Assembly (NCBI RefSeq): GCF_020520425.1
Contig: NC_079491.1
Location: 30,929,449-30,993,448 of the forward strand
Reading direction: 5' to 3'
Origin: Spinacia oleracea
Lineage: Eukaryota; Streptophyta; Magnoliopsida; Caryophyllales; Amaranthaceae
Length of the DNA: 64,000 nucleotides
Shown here: piece by piece, positions 33,480 through 44,500 of the stretch
How positions within the stretch are numbered: the stretch's first letter is position 1
How the letters are laid out: every line of letters begins with the position of its first letter
Notes under the pieces: generated by a model
Told to the model about the DNA's origin: nothing
Databases searched by the model: none
Seen by the model: only the letters and a program-made list of their open reading frames with translations
Made by a program: the position numbers and the translations under genes

Positions 33480-34915
33480 AGATTGGAACTAGGAGTGATA
33501 GGCCTATCCATTTGCACATCTAAGTCAGCATTAGTAACTTGATCAGTCACATTAGCCTCATTATCAAGGGGAGGTGCAACATTGGACACAACCTGCACAT
33601 TCTTCTTAGGCTGCCACACTTTCATCACTCTTTTCTGGTGATATGAAGCAAGCTTAAATCTGGTAGTATTCCTCTTCTCTTGCCCACATACACGACCAAC
33701 AATCTTACAAGTGTTGCAATAAGAGGGTAGCCACTCCTACTCAACATTTTGGTTGATAGTATTGCCCAAAGGGTCCTGCACAAGTATGGACTTTGGCAAC
33801 TCCCTAGTAACATCTATTTCAACAATGATTCTAGCAAAAGATATTCTGAGTTGTTTATAAGTGCACTCATCAGCAAATAAAGGAGCCCCTATCAAACAGT
33901 CAATTCTACCGAGAGAACCAGATCCCCAACAAATGAGAGGCAAGTTGGGCAATCTGACCCAAATAGGCACTACTCTAAGAATTTCTTCCTGGAAGTTAAA
34001 GTTTGTAGACCAAGTTTAACAATCATTGGCCTCCAAAAGAAAGTGTGAGGTCCTGCCATTACAACTGAGTCCTTATCTTTCCTAGAGCCAAATCGAATCA
34101 CAAAATACCCTTCATCATGAAGGAAAACCTGTGGCTTACTCACCTGAGGCCATTCCTTCGCAATATACCTAATAACAACACCAATAGACGGCAAATCCCA
34201 CATCACATACATGATTATATCATTCCCCCACACATAAGACATCCTATCCATATCAATTTTATCAAGAACAGCCACATGAGTACCATCTGAAATAGTAGGC
34301 GCAATGAAGGAGAGAGAATTACCTTTAGCAGTGAGCTACTGCCTTTGAACAAGCTAACCTAGGGATTTTTAGGGCCTAGGTTCAGTCTATGTTGAGCTGG
34401 TGGTGGAGGATCATCTCCAGCACTTTGTTTTACCACTGTAAGGAGTTACTCTGTTATGAGAGACGAATCTGCAGCATCTTCCTCCCCCAAAACTGCACTA
34501 TTTTTCATCAAACCAAGTGCCACATTCATATTCTCATCAACATGTTAACCTTCTCCGTCGCAGAACCACCGTGGTGCCTATTTTCCTGAAAATTGTCCAA
34601 CGACTCAATTAGGGAAGGCGGTCGCATCGCGCTAACCTGGTCATCGCGGGGTGTTGGATTTGGGCGACGGACTGCATCATGATAAGCTTGAATAGTTTCT
34701 TGGAGTTCTCGTGACAGCGGTCCATTGCTTGGATGAGGCGGTGGCGCTGGAGTGAACACCGACGACTCACCACGAGATTTGACAACGTCAATGTGTGTCG
34801 TATTTCTCAACTGATTTTGGTTCTTAGGCCTTGAAACTTCCGAGTGAAGGAGGGAAGATGCTTCCTCATTTACCTGTACAATCTCGAGCTTCTACGATTT
34901 CTTCTTTCTCGCCAT
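33480..34915 (-). pseudogene. LINE ORF1: DUF4283 / zinc-knuckle RNA-binding protein, broken
   Basis: A start MARKKK at 34915 is followed soon by a stop. Segments at 34526-34810, 33970-34275 (KEWPQVSKPQVFLHDEGYFV, a DUF4283-type fold) and 33737-33970 (PIWVRLPNLPLICWG, continuing DUF4283) come next. A degraded zinc knuckle of CNTCK...C form lies at about 33690-33720. This is the plant LINE ORF1 arrangement, split by frameshifts and stops. Confidence 0.75.
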
Positions 34916-35018
34916 TTTCATTGTTGGTTCACGTTAGCAAGTAACATTAACGTGCGCCTTCACCATAGCCAGAGAGAAAAAAATTATACTATGATAGTTG
35001 CAAAGTTGTAATACTATT

Positions 35019-35129
35019 GGTGCTTTCTGTTCACCTTAAAAAAAATAAGTTTCAGTTTCAATAAGTTCAGATAAGTTTCAATAAGTTCCAATAAGTTCAG
35101 ATAAGTCCCAATAAGTTCAGATAAGTCCC

Positions 35130-35191
<62 letters not shown>

Positions 35192-36074
35192 TAATAATAA
35201 TTTTTATTAATATTTAATATTATTATTATTATTATTACTTATTATTTAAAAATAATAATAATAATAATAATAATAAGTAATAATAATAATAATAATAATT
35301 ACTAATTAAGTAATTATTCTTATATTATTATTCTTCTTCTTTTTAATATTATTTTTATTATCATTCTTCTTATTATTATTATTATTATTAGTGAAATATT
35401 ACTATTATGATTATAAATAACCCGACACGATATTAACCCGAACCGATAAGAACCCAAATTCGGCGAAAATTGACCCATTACATTCAAACCCAATTTACCC
35501 GATCTGACAAGAAGATGACCGATATGATTCTCAAATCCGTTTAAACCCAACCCCTTTTCAACTCGTTCCCGTTTAAACCCGTACCCGTTAATACCCGAAA
35601 CCGTTTCAACCCGTTCCCGTTTAATCCAGGATCTGTTAAAACCCGAACCCGTTTCAACCCATACCCGTTAAATCCTAAACCCGTTAAAATCCGAACCCGT
35701 TTCAACCTGTACCCTTAAAAACCCGTTTCAACCCATACGGCCGTACCCGTAAAAATCTGAAAACGTTATTTATTATTATTAATTTTTTTTTAATATATAC
35801 TACCTCAGTTCCTTAAAATTCTTTACGCTTTGGAATATGTGTCCAAAGTATGAAAACTTTGATCGTAAATTCTCACTATTATATACATCAAAACGTTATC
35901 ATGTAAGACCTTGTTAGGTTGGTCTCGGTATGTATTTTCAGAATATTAAATTTTTATAATTTTTTCACATAAGAAATTGGATATATTAGCGGTTAAATAT
36001 TGCATTGGAGTCCGTGCAAATAGTAAGCGTAAAGAACATTAAGGAACGGAGGTAGTATATTATTAATTATTAAT

Positions 36075-36106
<32 letters not shown>

Positions 36107-36234
36107 AATTATTAATTATTTTAATATTACTATTTATTATTATTATTTATTTTTATTATGTATTTTTATTAAGTTCAGATAAATTCAGATAAGTTCAGAT
36201 AAGTTCAGGTCAAATAAGTTGAACAGAACGCACC
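35019..36234. mobile_element. composite MITE with (AAT)n, CCCGAACCCG blocks and a nested MITE
   Basis: The left end GGTGCTTTCTGTTCACCTTA and the complement of the right end (GGTGCGTTCTGTTCAACTTA) are inverted repeats. Repeats of AATAAGTTCAGAT fill both arms. The centre holds an (AAT)n tract (about 35131-35195), its complement (about 35218-35400), a block of ACCCGAACCC/CCCGTTTCAACCC words (35410-35760) and a Stowaway-like element at 35800-36055. It begins directly beside the 5' end of the LINE. It is non-coding. Confidence 0.6.
35800..36055. mobile_element. Stowaway-like MITE (GTAAAGAACATTA family), nested
   Basis: It starts CTACCTCAGTTCCTTAAAA and ends TTAAGGAACGGAGGTAG, with TA on both sides. 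TTCTTTACGC on the left pairs with GCGTAAAGAA on the right. The element at 36396-36709 is of the same family. Confidence 0.75.
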
Positions 36235-36395
36235 CTTATACTTGTAACACCATTAGTAATATTTATGTATTTGTGAATCAAGATTTTATATAGGTAAAAT
36301 TTAAGTTATGAATAAAAAAAAATTAAAATAAAGGTTTCTTATTTATTCAAAAAATAAACAGGTAAATAATTAATACACCTCATAATGAATTAATA

Positions 36396-36709
36396 CCTAC
36401 TTTCCTGAAAGTTCTTTACGCTTTTCGTTTTAAGTCCGTTCTTGAAAGTTCTTTATATTTATGCTTTATTCTACTTTTGGACATTAAACTTTACTATCTT
36501 ACCCCACAACATTTTATCACTTTCCACCCACTTTCTCTTATTTTATTCATTTTTTCCTTACATCACCCACATTTTTATACTCTCCCATAGTCCCACTTAC
36601 TTTATCCATATTTTATTACACTCACCCACTTTTTTACACATTCTTCCATTTTTTTGTCTTAATATTTGTACAAATAGTAACCGTAAAGAACATTATGAAA
36701 TGGAGGTAG
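36396..36709. mobile_element. Stowaway-like MITE (GTAAAGAACATTA family)
   Basis: It has TA flanks, a left end with TTCTTTACGCTTTT, and a right end CGTAAAGAACATTATGAAATG followed by GAGGTAG. The left terminus seems partly duplicated (GAAAGTTCTTTA twice, 36407 and 36444). The 92-codon frame at 36442-36720 is repeat-derived. Confidence 0.65.
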
Positions 36710-36722
36710 TATGTGTCTAATA

Positions 36723-36953
36723 CTTCCTCCGTTCATTTTTACTCACAACTTTGTCACTTTCACGCATGTCAATGCACAACTTTGATCATTAATATCTTTA
36801 ATTATGTTTAAGCAAAAATTATAAAAAGTTAATATTTTGAAAATACACATTAAGACGAATCTAACAAGATCCCACATGACTATGTTTTATCTTACGTATA
36901 AATCACCAACAATGGTCAAAGTATAATATGTGAGTAATAAAAATCAGAGGAAG
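36723..36953. mobile_element. Stowaway-like MITE, copy of the 22272 family
   Basis: It has TA flanks, a left end CTTCCTCCGTTC and a right end CAGAGGAAG. It shares CATGTCAATGCACAACTTTG and ACATGACTATGTTTTATCTT with the SDH6-intron element. Confidence 0.75.
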
Positions 36954-37214
36954 TATTAATTTCGTGAATGTTAGTCTTATTTTCGTATTCAGTTGTTTTT
37001 TATTAGTGTCTTTTGGAATCTTTCCTTATTTGTCTGACATTATTCCCATTATACCCTCATAAATATCCAAATAGCTCCCTTATTTACTCCCACGTAAACT
37101 TTTATCTCCATTAAACCCCTTAATGATTTATCTCTCTAGATTCATGTGACAAGTGTACTTATATTGAATTGTCTTAGATTCCAAAAGAAACTAACATTCA
37201 AGAACGAGAAGAGT

Positions 37215-37352
37215 AATAAGAAACAAAGTACGTCAATGTTCTTAATGGTCATTTTACATGTTAAACAACTGACAACTAATTTACTAAACACTTTTATACA
37301 AGAAACTAATTCTACCAACTAGTCACCAGCTAACATCTCCTAGACAAACAAG
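37215..37352. repeat. right-end fragment of the GCCAACAGCCAA MITE family
   Basis: AATGGTCATTTTACATGTTA followed by AACAACTGACAACTAATTTA resembles the right arm of the element at 26507-27608 and the segment at 49735-49920. No left end is found. Confidence 0.4.
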
Positions 37353-37452
37353 ATCAATATCCACGCCCAATTGAGCTATGTGAGGTTCATTTAATTGATT
37401 TTATTACGTTGAACCTTTTCTGGCAAATGATAGCTTTTTACTGGGAAAAATA

Positions 37453-37739
37453 CTCTTTCCGTCTCAATTTTAGTCGTTATATTTACCTTTGCACAAAGCT
37501 TTAGGTGGTAAGTGGTTGTTTGGTTATCAATTGTTATTTTATTGAAAGTAGATGCGATAGGAGTTAGTGGGGTGTTTTTTAAATTGAATGAGAGAGGGTG
37601 TGAGGACAAAAATTAGTAGGAAGAGAGAGACAATATAATAATTGTGGGGATAATTTCTAATATAGAAGTGTAACAACTAATCTGAGACGAACGAAAAAAG
37701 AAAGTGTAACAACTAATTTGGGACGGATGGAGAAGAAAG
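37453..37739. mobile_element. Stowaway-like MITE (TTAGTCGTTATA family)
   Basis: It starts CTCTTTCCGTCTCAATTTTA after TA and ends AATTTGGGACGGATGGAGAA plus GAAAG before TA. The right terminus is tandemly duplicated: AGTGTAACAACTAATNTG occurs at about 37668 and 37702. It is non-coding. Confidence 0.65.
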
Positions 37740-38386
37740 TAAAAACAAAATGGGTAGGGAATGGAGGAGTGTTTGTTTTTATAATAGACAATGCTTACAT
37801 ATAGTGGTAGATTGAGATTCCCATGATAATTGTAGTTAAAAAGAATAATGATTGATGATTAAGAGTTGATGTAACAACAAAAGAAGTTTAGGGAAGGGAA
37901 GCCATATTAGTAAGGAATATGGACAAACCCACCATCCACCATCAATTTGGTTTTGCACATGGAGGGAGAAGCGGAGGTTTATAGGAACCATTTTTCTTTT
38001 GTTTTTTGGGTGGCCGGTTCATAGGGACTTGGGTTTTTGCTTTTTTTTTTTAAAAAAAAAAAAAGGCATGGCAACCCAAACTCGGTCCATATGTTTCCCA
38101 CTTGGCCTTTTGTTCTTGTCTTTCACTCCTCCCTTTTCACTCTCTTTGACTTTTTTTCGCCCTACTCTCGTTGACCTTTCTGTTAATATCTCTCTGATTT
38201 TTGTAAATGTATGTGGTTAATTAAGTGTAGTTAATTTTTATTTTTTTGGGTAGAGTTATGTGTCAAACTGTCCATTCCCGTGAACATCAATAAGAAAAGT
38301 AAACTTTATAGAGAGTATTATTTTAAAAAAATATAAAGGAATTTACCCTCACCATAATTATTCGTTAATTTGAATATAATATTAAA
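37740..38386. other. intergenic, no gene
   Basis: A 73-codon frame at 37999-38220 reads a T-rich stretch and has no family features. Confidence 0.35.
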
Positions 38387-38889
38387 CTAGTGTGTGGTCC
38401 GCTCCATGCCCCGATTGATACATTGAATAGTTAAAATTTTAGACTTTTCTTGATCTCAATATTTGATAAAATTCATGTATACCACAAAAGGAAAAGCATC
38501 CATCAAGTTCGTCAACTGCACAAACAAACTACATCATTTATCATGAGAAATAATTTTTCAATTGCATCTCTTATCATTTGTATAATTTGTGGAACTAAGT
38601 GATTCAAATTAATAAACACCAAATTAGATATATGCAGCTATGGAAGGCATTTCTGTAGTTGATGCTTATGAGGCTTATGACATCATGTTTATTCATGGTT
38701 TTCCTAATTATTTAATAATTATTTTTTTCCAAAATTAGTCAATAGAAAATAAAAAGTCACATAAAAAATTAGTTGTTTTAAACTTCAGGGTAACATTCAT
38801 TTATAAATTAATGTGAAGAGATAAACCACAATTGGTTGTTGGTTAAGATGGTAATGACAGTTCAACGCCTTTTAATATATTAGTATAGA
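38387..38889 (-). mobile_element. non-autonomous Helitron, copy 3 (different subfamily)
   Basis: On the minus strand it starts TCTATACTAATATATTAAAA after A and ends CACACACTAG before T. This obeys the Helitron A|T rule, with a 5' end close to copies 1 and 2 (TCTATAC). The subterminal hairpin near 38394-38415 is weak (GGTCCGCTCC facing GGGGC), so it is probably older. It is 503 bases and non-coding. Confidence 0.6.
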
Positions 38890-39988
38890 TGTAAAGAATA
38901 AAAAGGAATGGAGGAACTAGTTGTTTGCAAGTAACAACCAAAATCACCTTGGAAATATAGATCTAACAAATACATAATAAATTGAATCAAATCAAGGTAT
39001 TCTTCATCGAAACTACGATCCTTGAATAGATCTTGCACTGTAGAAAGAGAGGGTCTAATGATGTGTTGTAGCCGCAAGAATGATTTCACCTAATTCAATT
39101 GAATGTACTCGAAAGATTGATATTTGTTGCGATCCCGCATAAAACTTTACCAATGGACCAATTCTACATAAATCCATTACGAGTGAACGACAAACCAAAT
39201 TTACTAAAACTAACTCCACCATAGGGAGACCAACGAACAAGGATGAACTCCGCCCATATGATGACAATTTATTGAATTCAAGAGACAATACCTGAATCAA
39301 ATAAAGACAAAGGATCATAAATAGTCTAATTTCCGAAAAATTAGACTATTTCCGACCTACGACGGCCAAGAAAATAAACCCTAGAAAAGGAGAGGGGAGA
39401 GAAAATGACGAGAGGCTTTTTTTACAGTGTGTCTGGGTAGTTAATAGCAACAAATTAACGTTAATTGTTGCTTTTGTGGTGCATCGTCCATTAAAAACCC
39501 ATCATTAGTCTATCAAAGGTTAATTTATTATTTTATATAAAAAGTTAAAGAGTAATTAAGTTATGTAATCAATGGAACAATGATGAGGTTGCCTTAAGTT
39601 TGGGGCTTCTATGAAGGTTCTGGTCTATCATAAGGCAGACCCAGATGAGAGATGAGAGATGAGAGATGAGAGATCCAATCAACCAACGGTTACCTAACTT
39701 ATAAAATTAGACTTCCTTATTAGTAAGATATCATTAGTTTAGCTAGCTGTACATTACCGCATTATAGCGCGTAAACAACTTACTAATTAGGTCAAAAGTA
39801 TCTAATCTTTATTTTTATATGTCACATTGTTTCTTCTTAGGACAACCCACATAATGCCCTTCCAGCTTCCGCTGTTAGTACCTCCAAATAAGTACGTACA
39901 ACCTATCGTACACAGTTACCTCAGATGCTAGGTTAAGACTTCATTAGTTTTGACATTAAACCAAACGACAATATAATATACTTGAAAA
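38890..39988. other. intergenic; possible transposon leader on the minus strand
   Basis: Complement sequence from about 39420 downward begins with a CT-rich stretch and TCTAGGGTTT and holds the open frame 39055-39318, looking like an untranslated leader of a mobile element. No domain is recognised. A GAGATGA minisatellite occurs at 39650-39675. Confidence 0.3.
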
Positions 39989-40103
39989 CCAATTGTATGT
40001 AGGTTCAGTGGTGATTGAGGTTGAACTTGGTAGGGAGAACCCGTGTTCGATCCCCCGCAACAACAATTGGGAGGGGACTGAAACCTATCCACCCAGAAGT
40101 CGA
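39989..40103 (+). mobile_element. tRNA-derived SINE, 3'-truncated copy 2
   Basis: It starts CCAATTGTATGTAGG and aligns base for base at the start with the minus-strand copy at 18250-18417: the shared core includes GGTTGAACTTGGTAGGGA, GTGTTCGATC (pol III B box) and CAACAACAATTG. AATATACTTGAAAA (39975-39988) and AATATACTTGGAAT (40104-40117) are a likely target duplication, 12 of 14 identical. The last third of the master sequence is missing. Confidence 0.75.
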
Positions 40104-40592
40104 AATATACTTGGAATCGGAGAAAGTAGTCAGATACAAGGAAAATGTTTCAAATTTACAAAACATCTATCAAGTGTAAGATTTTATAGAGATAATGAAC
40201 AGAAATGAAATATATAATGAGGAAATTAGAAAAAAGAAGACAAAAGAATGAATTTAAGTTTATTATTGAAATGCACAAGCTATCTGGGCGTTTCCAAATA
40301 AGTTTATTAAGAAGGGGGGTGGGACAATGGACAATGGACAAAAGTTGCTGAATGTGAAATGCCACCTTTGCCCCCCACCAACTCCCCCCATCACACAAAA
40401 TTAATTCCCCCCACCACCACCACCGACACCTTTCACCATCACCAACAAATAACAAAAAATCAAAATTAAAAATATATAAAAATAAAAAAAATTACAGGTT
40501 TTTTCTTCTTCTTAACATTACTTAACTGTATATATTTATAACTACAGCAGCTTCTTCTTCTTCTCTCTCTCTCTCTCCTCTCCTGGGGGGAG
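40104..40592. other. intergenic; CT-rich tract with nearby TATA-like sequence
   Basis: TATATATTTATA at 40530-40541 precedes CTTCTTCTTCTT and a (CT)n run at 40549-40579. Read on the plus strand this could be a promoter and leader; read on the minus strand it is the GA-rich region after the candidate exons at 40593-40813. C-rich sequence at 40370-40430 gives the complement frame 40156-40455, not a gene. Confidence 0.35.
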
Positions 40593-40698
40593 CTATTCAG
40601 GAACTTTCATGGTAGTAGCAAGGGAAATATATTGCACACCTCCTGACTTGGCTCCCCAACATGGTCCTTTCTTTTTTTTACCCTTGAATATATTGTAA

Positions 40699-40738
<40 letters not shown>

Positions 40739-40813
40739 AAAACTGTATTAACATCACTCTCTAAAGGCAGTGTGATCATCTGAAGCTGTTCAATTTCTTC
40801 ACCAATTTTACAT
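40593..40813 (-). CDS. candidate last two exons of an unrecognised gene
   Basis: On the minus strand, a TTTTTTTGGCAG acceptor leads into exon A (40753-40813), which encodes CKIGEEIEQLQMITLPLESD after a split first codon. A GTTAAT donor then starts a 70-base intron. That intron has a 33-base T run as its pyrimidine tract and ends ATTCAAG. Exon B (40593-40682) continues in frame with GKKKKGPCWGAKSGGVQ and ends ATTMKVPE then TAG. The in-phase splice, coding-like composition and typical minimal intron argue for a real gene. I do not recognise the family and found no upstream exon; it must lie above 40884, perhaps in the FLA intron. It could be a gene fragment carried by a transposon. Confidence 0.4.
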
Positions 40814-41594
40814 CTGCCAAAAAAATGAGAAAATTTTAGTAAATTAAAAAGAAAAAACACACAAGTATTGAGACAGACTTGCAATAATTTATTGTAAGAC
40901 TAGAGTGGTCGTTTTAGTGTATCACGATGATCGAGTTAGTGTGGGACGGTCTAACCTAAAACTTGTTAGGGATGTACATAACTAAGAAAAAAGAATAATG
41001 GAAACATTGATTGTGAGTTGTTGGTGACAAGTTTGTAAAGGTGAGAACTAAATGCAAATCATGTGGTTGTAGTTTCTTTTTCTTGATACTATGCTTAATT
41101 TGTAAGTTTTATTCAGAACCAGAAACAACTTCAGAAATACTCTCAAATTAAGAAATACTCTCAAATTAAGAAATATCTCACTATCATCACCAATTCACCG
41201 CCCACTCTCATAAAGACTTAATGAAACTTTATTTATTTTTAGACGAAATAATAAACAAATACTGTAAATAAAAGTATGGGAAGAAAAGGAAGCTTATATA
41301 AGCATTGCCTTCATCTTAAAGCAAATTGCAAAACTCATCTTTAGAACCCCATTTACAATATAAAACTTTCTTAGAAAGTTGGAAGTGTTTTAAGGCAAAG
41401 TATCCCACGAAAAGACGGCCAATAATAATAATAATAATAATATGCAACAAAGGTTGTCAATAAAATTATTGGGTTGGAAAGGAACAAAACATGTAATGTG
41501 AGGGTGTATTGAAAAAGAAAGAGGCAAGATTGTGAAATGGAACCTTGTGGTTGCTTGTGATGCCTAACTGTCAGCCTCGAGACGGCGTGTTTGC

Positions 41595-44500
41595 TTATTG
41601 GCAAGCATTGAAGCGCTGTACCATGGAGCCAAGCATCCAACATGTTGTTTCCAGCAATTTCCCTGATTCCATTGCCCATGTAAAACTTGTTAGATACAAC
41701 ATAAATCATACCACAAACTCAATTAACACTAAAATCAATTAGGTAGACTAGACAGCATACGATTCTAAAATTCACCCCTTTATCCTAGAACGCGATACAT
41801 GAAGATTTAATATATAAAACAAAGTCACATATATAGAATCTTATTCTGTAGATGACTATAACACGAGTGGAGGTAACTTAGTATGTCCAATCTGACTAAA
41901 ATTCGCATACAGAAGAGTACATATTATAAATGGAGACAAAGAATTTGCTTGTCTTGAACATACAAAAATTGGTAATATGGTCAGAAAACACTTAAAAGAG
42001 AATTGTATTCTAAAAGACAAAGACATCATCATCAAGGGAAGGCAACAGCTGGATTTTTTTAGCTGGTTTCCTCAAGTAGTAGATAGCACTAAATTACTAA
42101 TTGACTCTCCACCTGCTTCAGAAGCAGACTAATTGACTACCCATCAGGCCATCATCGTTGTGTTCTAGTCTAAACAATCCAACTCACGAAACTCATTTTT
42201 CCTAGGGATACGATGTTAATACGGTGCTCCAAAGGCTCGCATCACCGAATGCATGGCACACACCGCCAGGAGAATCACATTAACTACTCCCGGATTCATA
42301 TAATAATAATTTGCGGGGATACATAACAAGTCCCTCACTATGAAAATTGGTGGGGACTTTGATAACTTTGCTAGTGTTATTCTATGATAATGGGGTGAAA
42401 GAGAATCACTTTAACACGAGGATAAATTTGACATCTTACCAACCATATTGTTTCACCTTGAATTTTTATGGATTAATATTTTATCAACATCTAAAAGTAT
42501 AACTTGACCAATTCTCGATCTTTTTAACATCGGTAAGGAACCATCTCAACAATTATTACTCCCAATAAAACTAAGGCTTAATCTTTAAATCAAGTCTCTA
42601 TCTCAAGTTCTCAACAACTTGTGTGCTTTCTCCCCACTAATGATCCATCGTTGTCCTATGAAGAGTTTGGGGCATTCCACAACTGTCAAGCAGAACTCTT
42701 CCTTCTTGCTCAACTGTATATAAAAGCCATCCAGACACCACATTCTTTTTCATGCATTTCCAATTAATATTATTCATGGTCATCGAAGCTCATAAAATAG
42801 ATATCAAAGTTACTAAATAAATGAACTTACCTAACTTCGTCCTTCATTAAGAAAACACACAAAAAAATATATCTTTAAATAGAGTAGATCAAACATGAGT
42901 ACCAAACAATTTTTTTAATGACTCGGTCAAGGATGAGTGATGTCCATGTGAAAAGAGTTAGCCTTAGTTATCTTTAATACCAACTCCTAGCATGGATGTA
43001 CCTCAGGTTTCAAATAATTATCTCTTGATTAATGTTGATGTCTCGTGATATGAAACGAAGGGAGGATTACTTTCCCTTAACAACTCACTAGTTTAATTAA
43101 ATAGTCGAAAGATGGTTTGCTTTAACAAAACTCTGTATCTTTGGCCGGAAATTATTAGAGGGAAAATTTCTACGAACACCTTAAACTTGCACTTGTTCTT
43201 GTCAAGCTAATTGTAAGTTTGTAACCAGTATTAGCCCCTTTTAAGCCCCAAAAAAACACTCTTCTTCAATCATAAAACTCCCATTAAACTTTGAGGTTTT
43301 ATTTTTTTTAAAGAAGTCTCCATCAGAACTTATGTCCTTTCCCCCTCTTATGCACCATCACTCACCCAACAAGGCCACAATTGTCAAGGAGAAAACATCC
43401 CATTCTTAATAGCCTAATTCCAGCAATCCAAGTGCGCACTTTTCCTTAATCCAACGATCTTGACATTCTTAAACACCAAAACCATCGCAGTTGTTTTTAA
43501 TACTCCGTAACACCTAGTGTAAGTTTTCATATAGAATATTTGTGCAAAAAAATTAACATGTACACATTACTATTCTTTTATTTTTTTTGACAAGAACATA
43601 TCCCATTGACCAATTCTAGTTTGAATTGAATACATCAAAATAACATCAAAAGATTTCCTGTTGGCTTCTACGCCCACTTTTTCACCGATCTTTGTCCAAC
43701 TCCAATGATACAGACAAAGATGAGTAACATCAGGGCATGTGCAAAAAGTTAAGCTTAGTAATCTCAATTCAACAGCTACTAGTATACGTGTGATTTAGGT
43801 TACGCGCAAATAGTTCTATACTGGAGTTATCTTTATCATGGAGAATACATGGTACACTTGTCAGTTCTCACTACTTAAAAGATCATCCATTAACCCAAAA
43901 CAACAATCTTTGAACTACTTGTATCTTGTTTCTCATGTTCATTACCCCCTAAAAGAAGGGAACTTTACTTTCCCGTTCTCAAATACCCACCACTTTCCAG
44001 AACATCCCCCCTAAAGTCCATTCGAGTGATACTTAGCCCCAAATTTATCATATGAATTTCCTTAATGTCGCGGTTATCCTTGGTTTCACACTTCCTAAGT
44101 CATCAGTCATCACCTTTTTATGCTAAAATATAGCATTAACATAAACCTAAGACCTTGTACCAAATTAGATATTCACACGTCATTTCTATTCATTATACCA
44201 TCAATAATGAGTTCATTATTTAACAAGACAAATTGGGAAATTATAAAACGATATATAACCATCCACATTATTAGCTAACGTCTGAATTTTCTTTCTAATG
44301 AGATGTCATGTAATATTCGTTTTCACTTGCAATTTTAGACAAATTAAACAGTAATCTTGACACCTAATTGGCTAATTATACATCACATTATTCCCCATCT
44401 ACTTAAATTAATCACCCACCAAAGGTAATTGACATCATCAAACAACAAATAAGTGAAATTAACCAAATTAATTCATCCAATGAAATAAATAAAAGAAATT

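Larger units (their letters stand above)
29925..35008 (-). mobile_element. near full-length but inactive LINE (L1-type)
   Basis: The element reads right to left: ORF1 region, endonuclease, reverse transcriptase, zinc-binding C-terminal domain, then an A tract (seen as TTTTTTTT at 29925-29932). TAATACTA lies outside both ends (29913-29920 and 35009-35016) and is a candidate short target duplication. Many stops and frameshifts break both ORFs. It is the best-preserved LINE in the window. Confidence 0.8.

Noticed and set aside
41371..41709. 112-codon frame on the minus strand
   Set aside because: It reads a different frame through the real 68-base FLA last exon and its flanks.
43570..43767. Missing exon of the candidate gene at 40593-40813
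   Set aside because: No suitable splice signals in phase and no resemblance to the candidate; left as chance frame.
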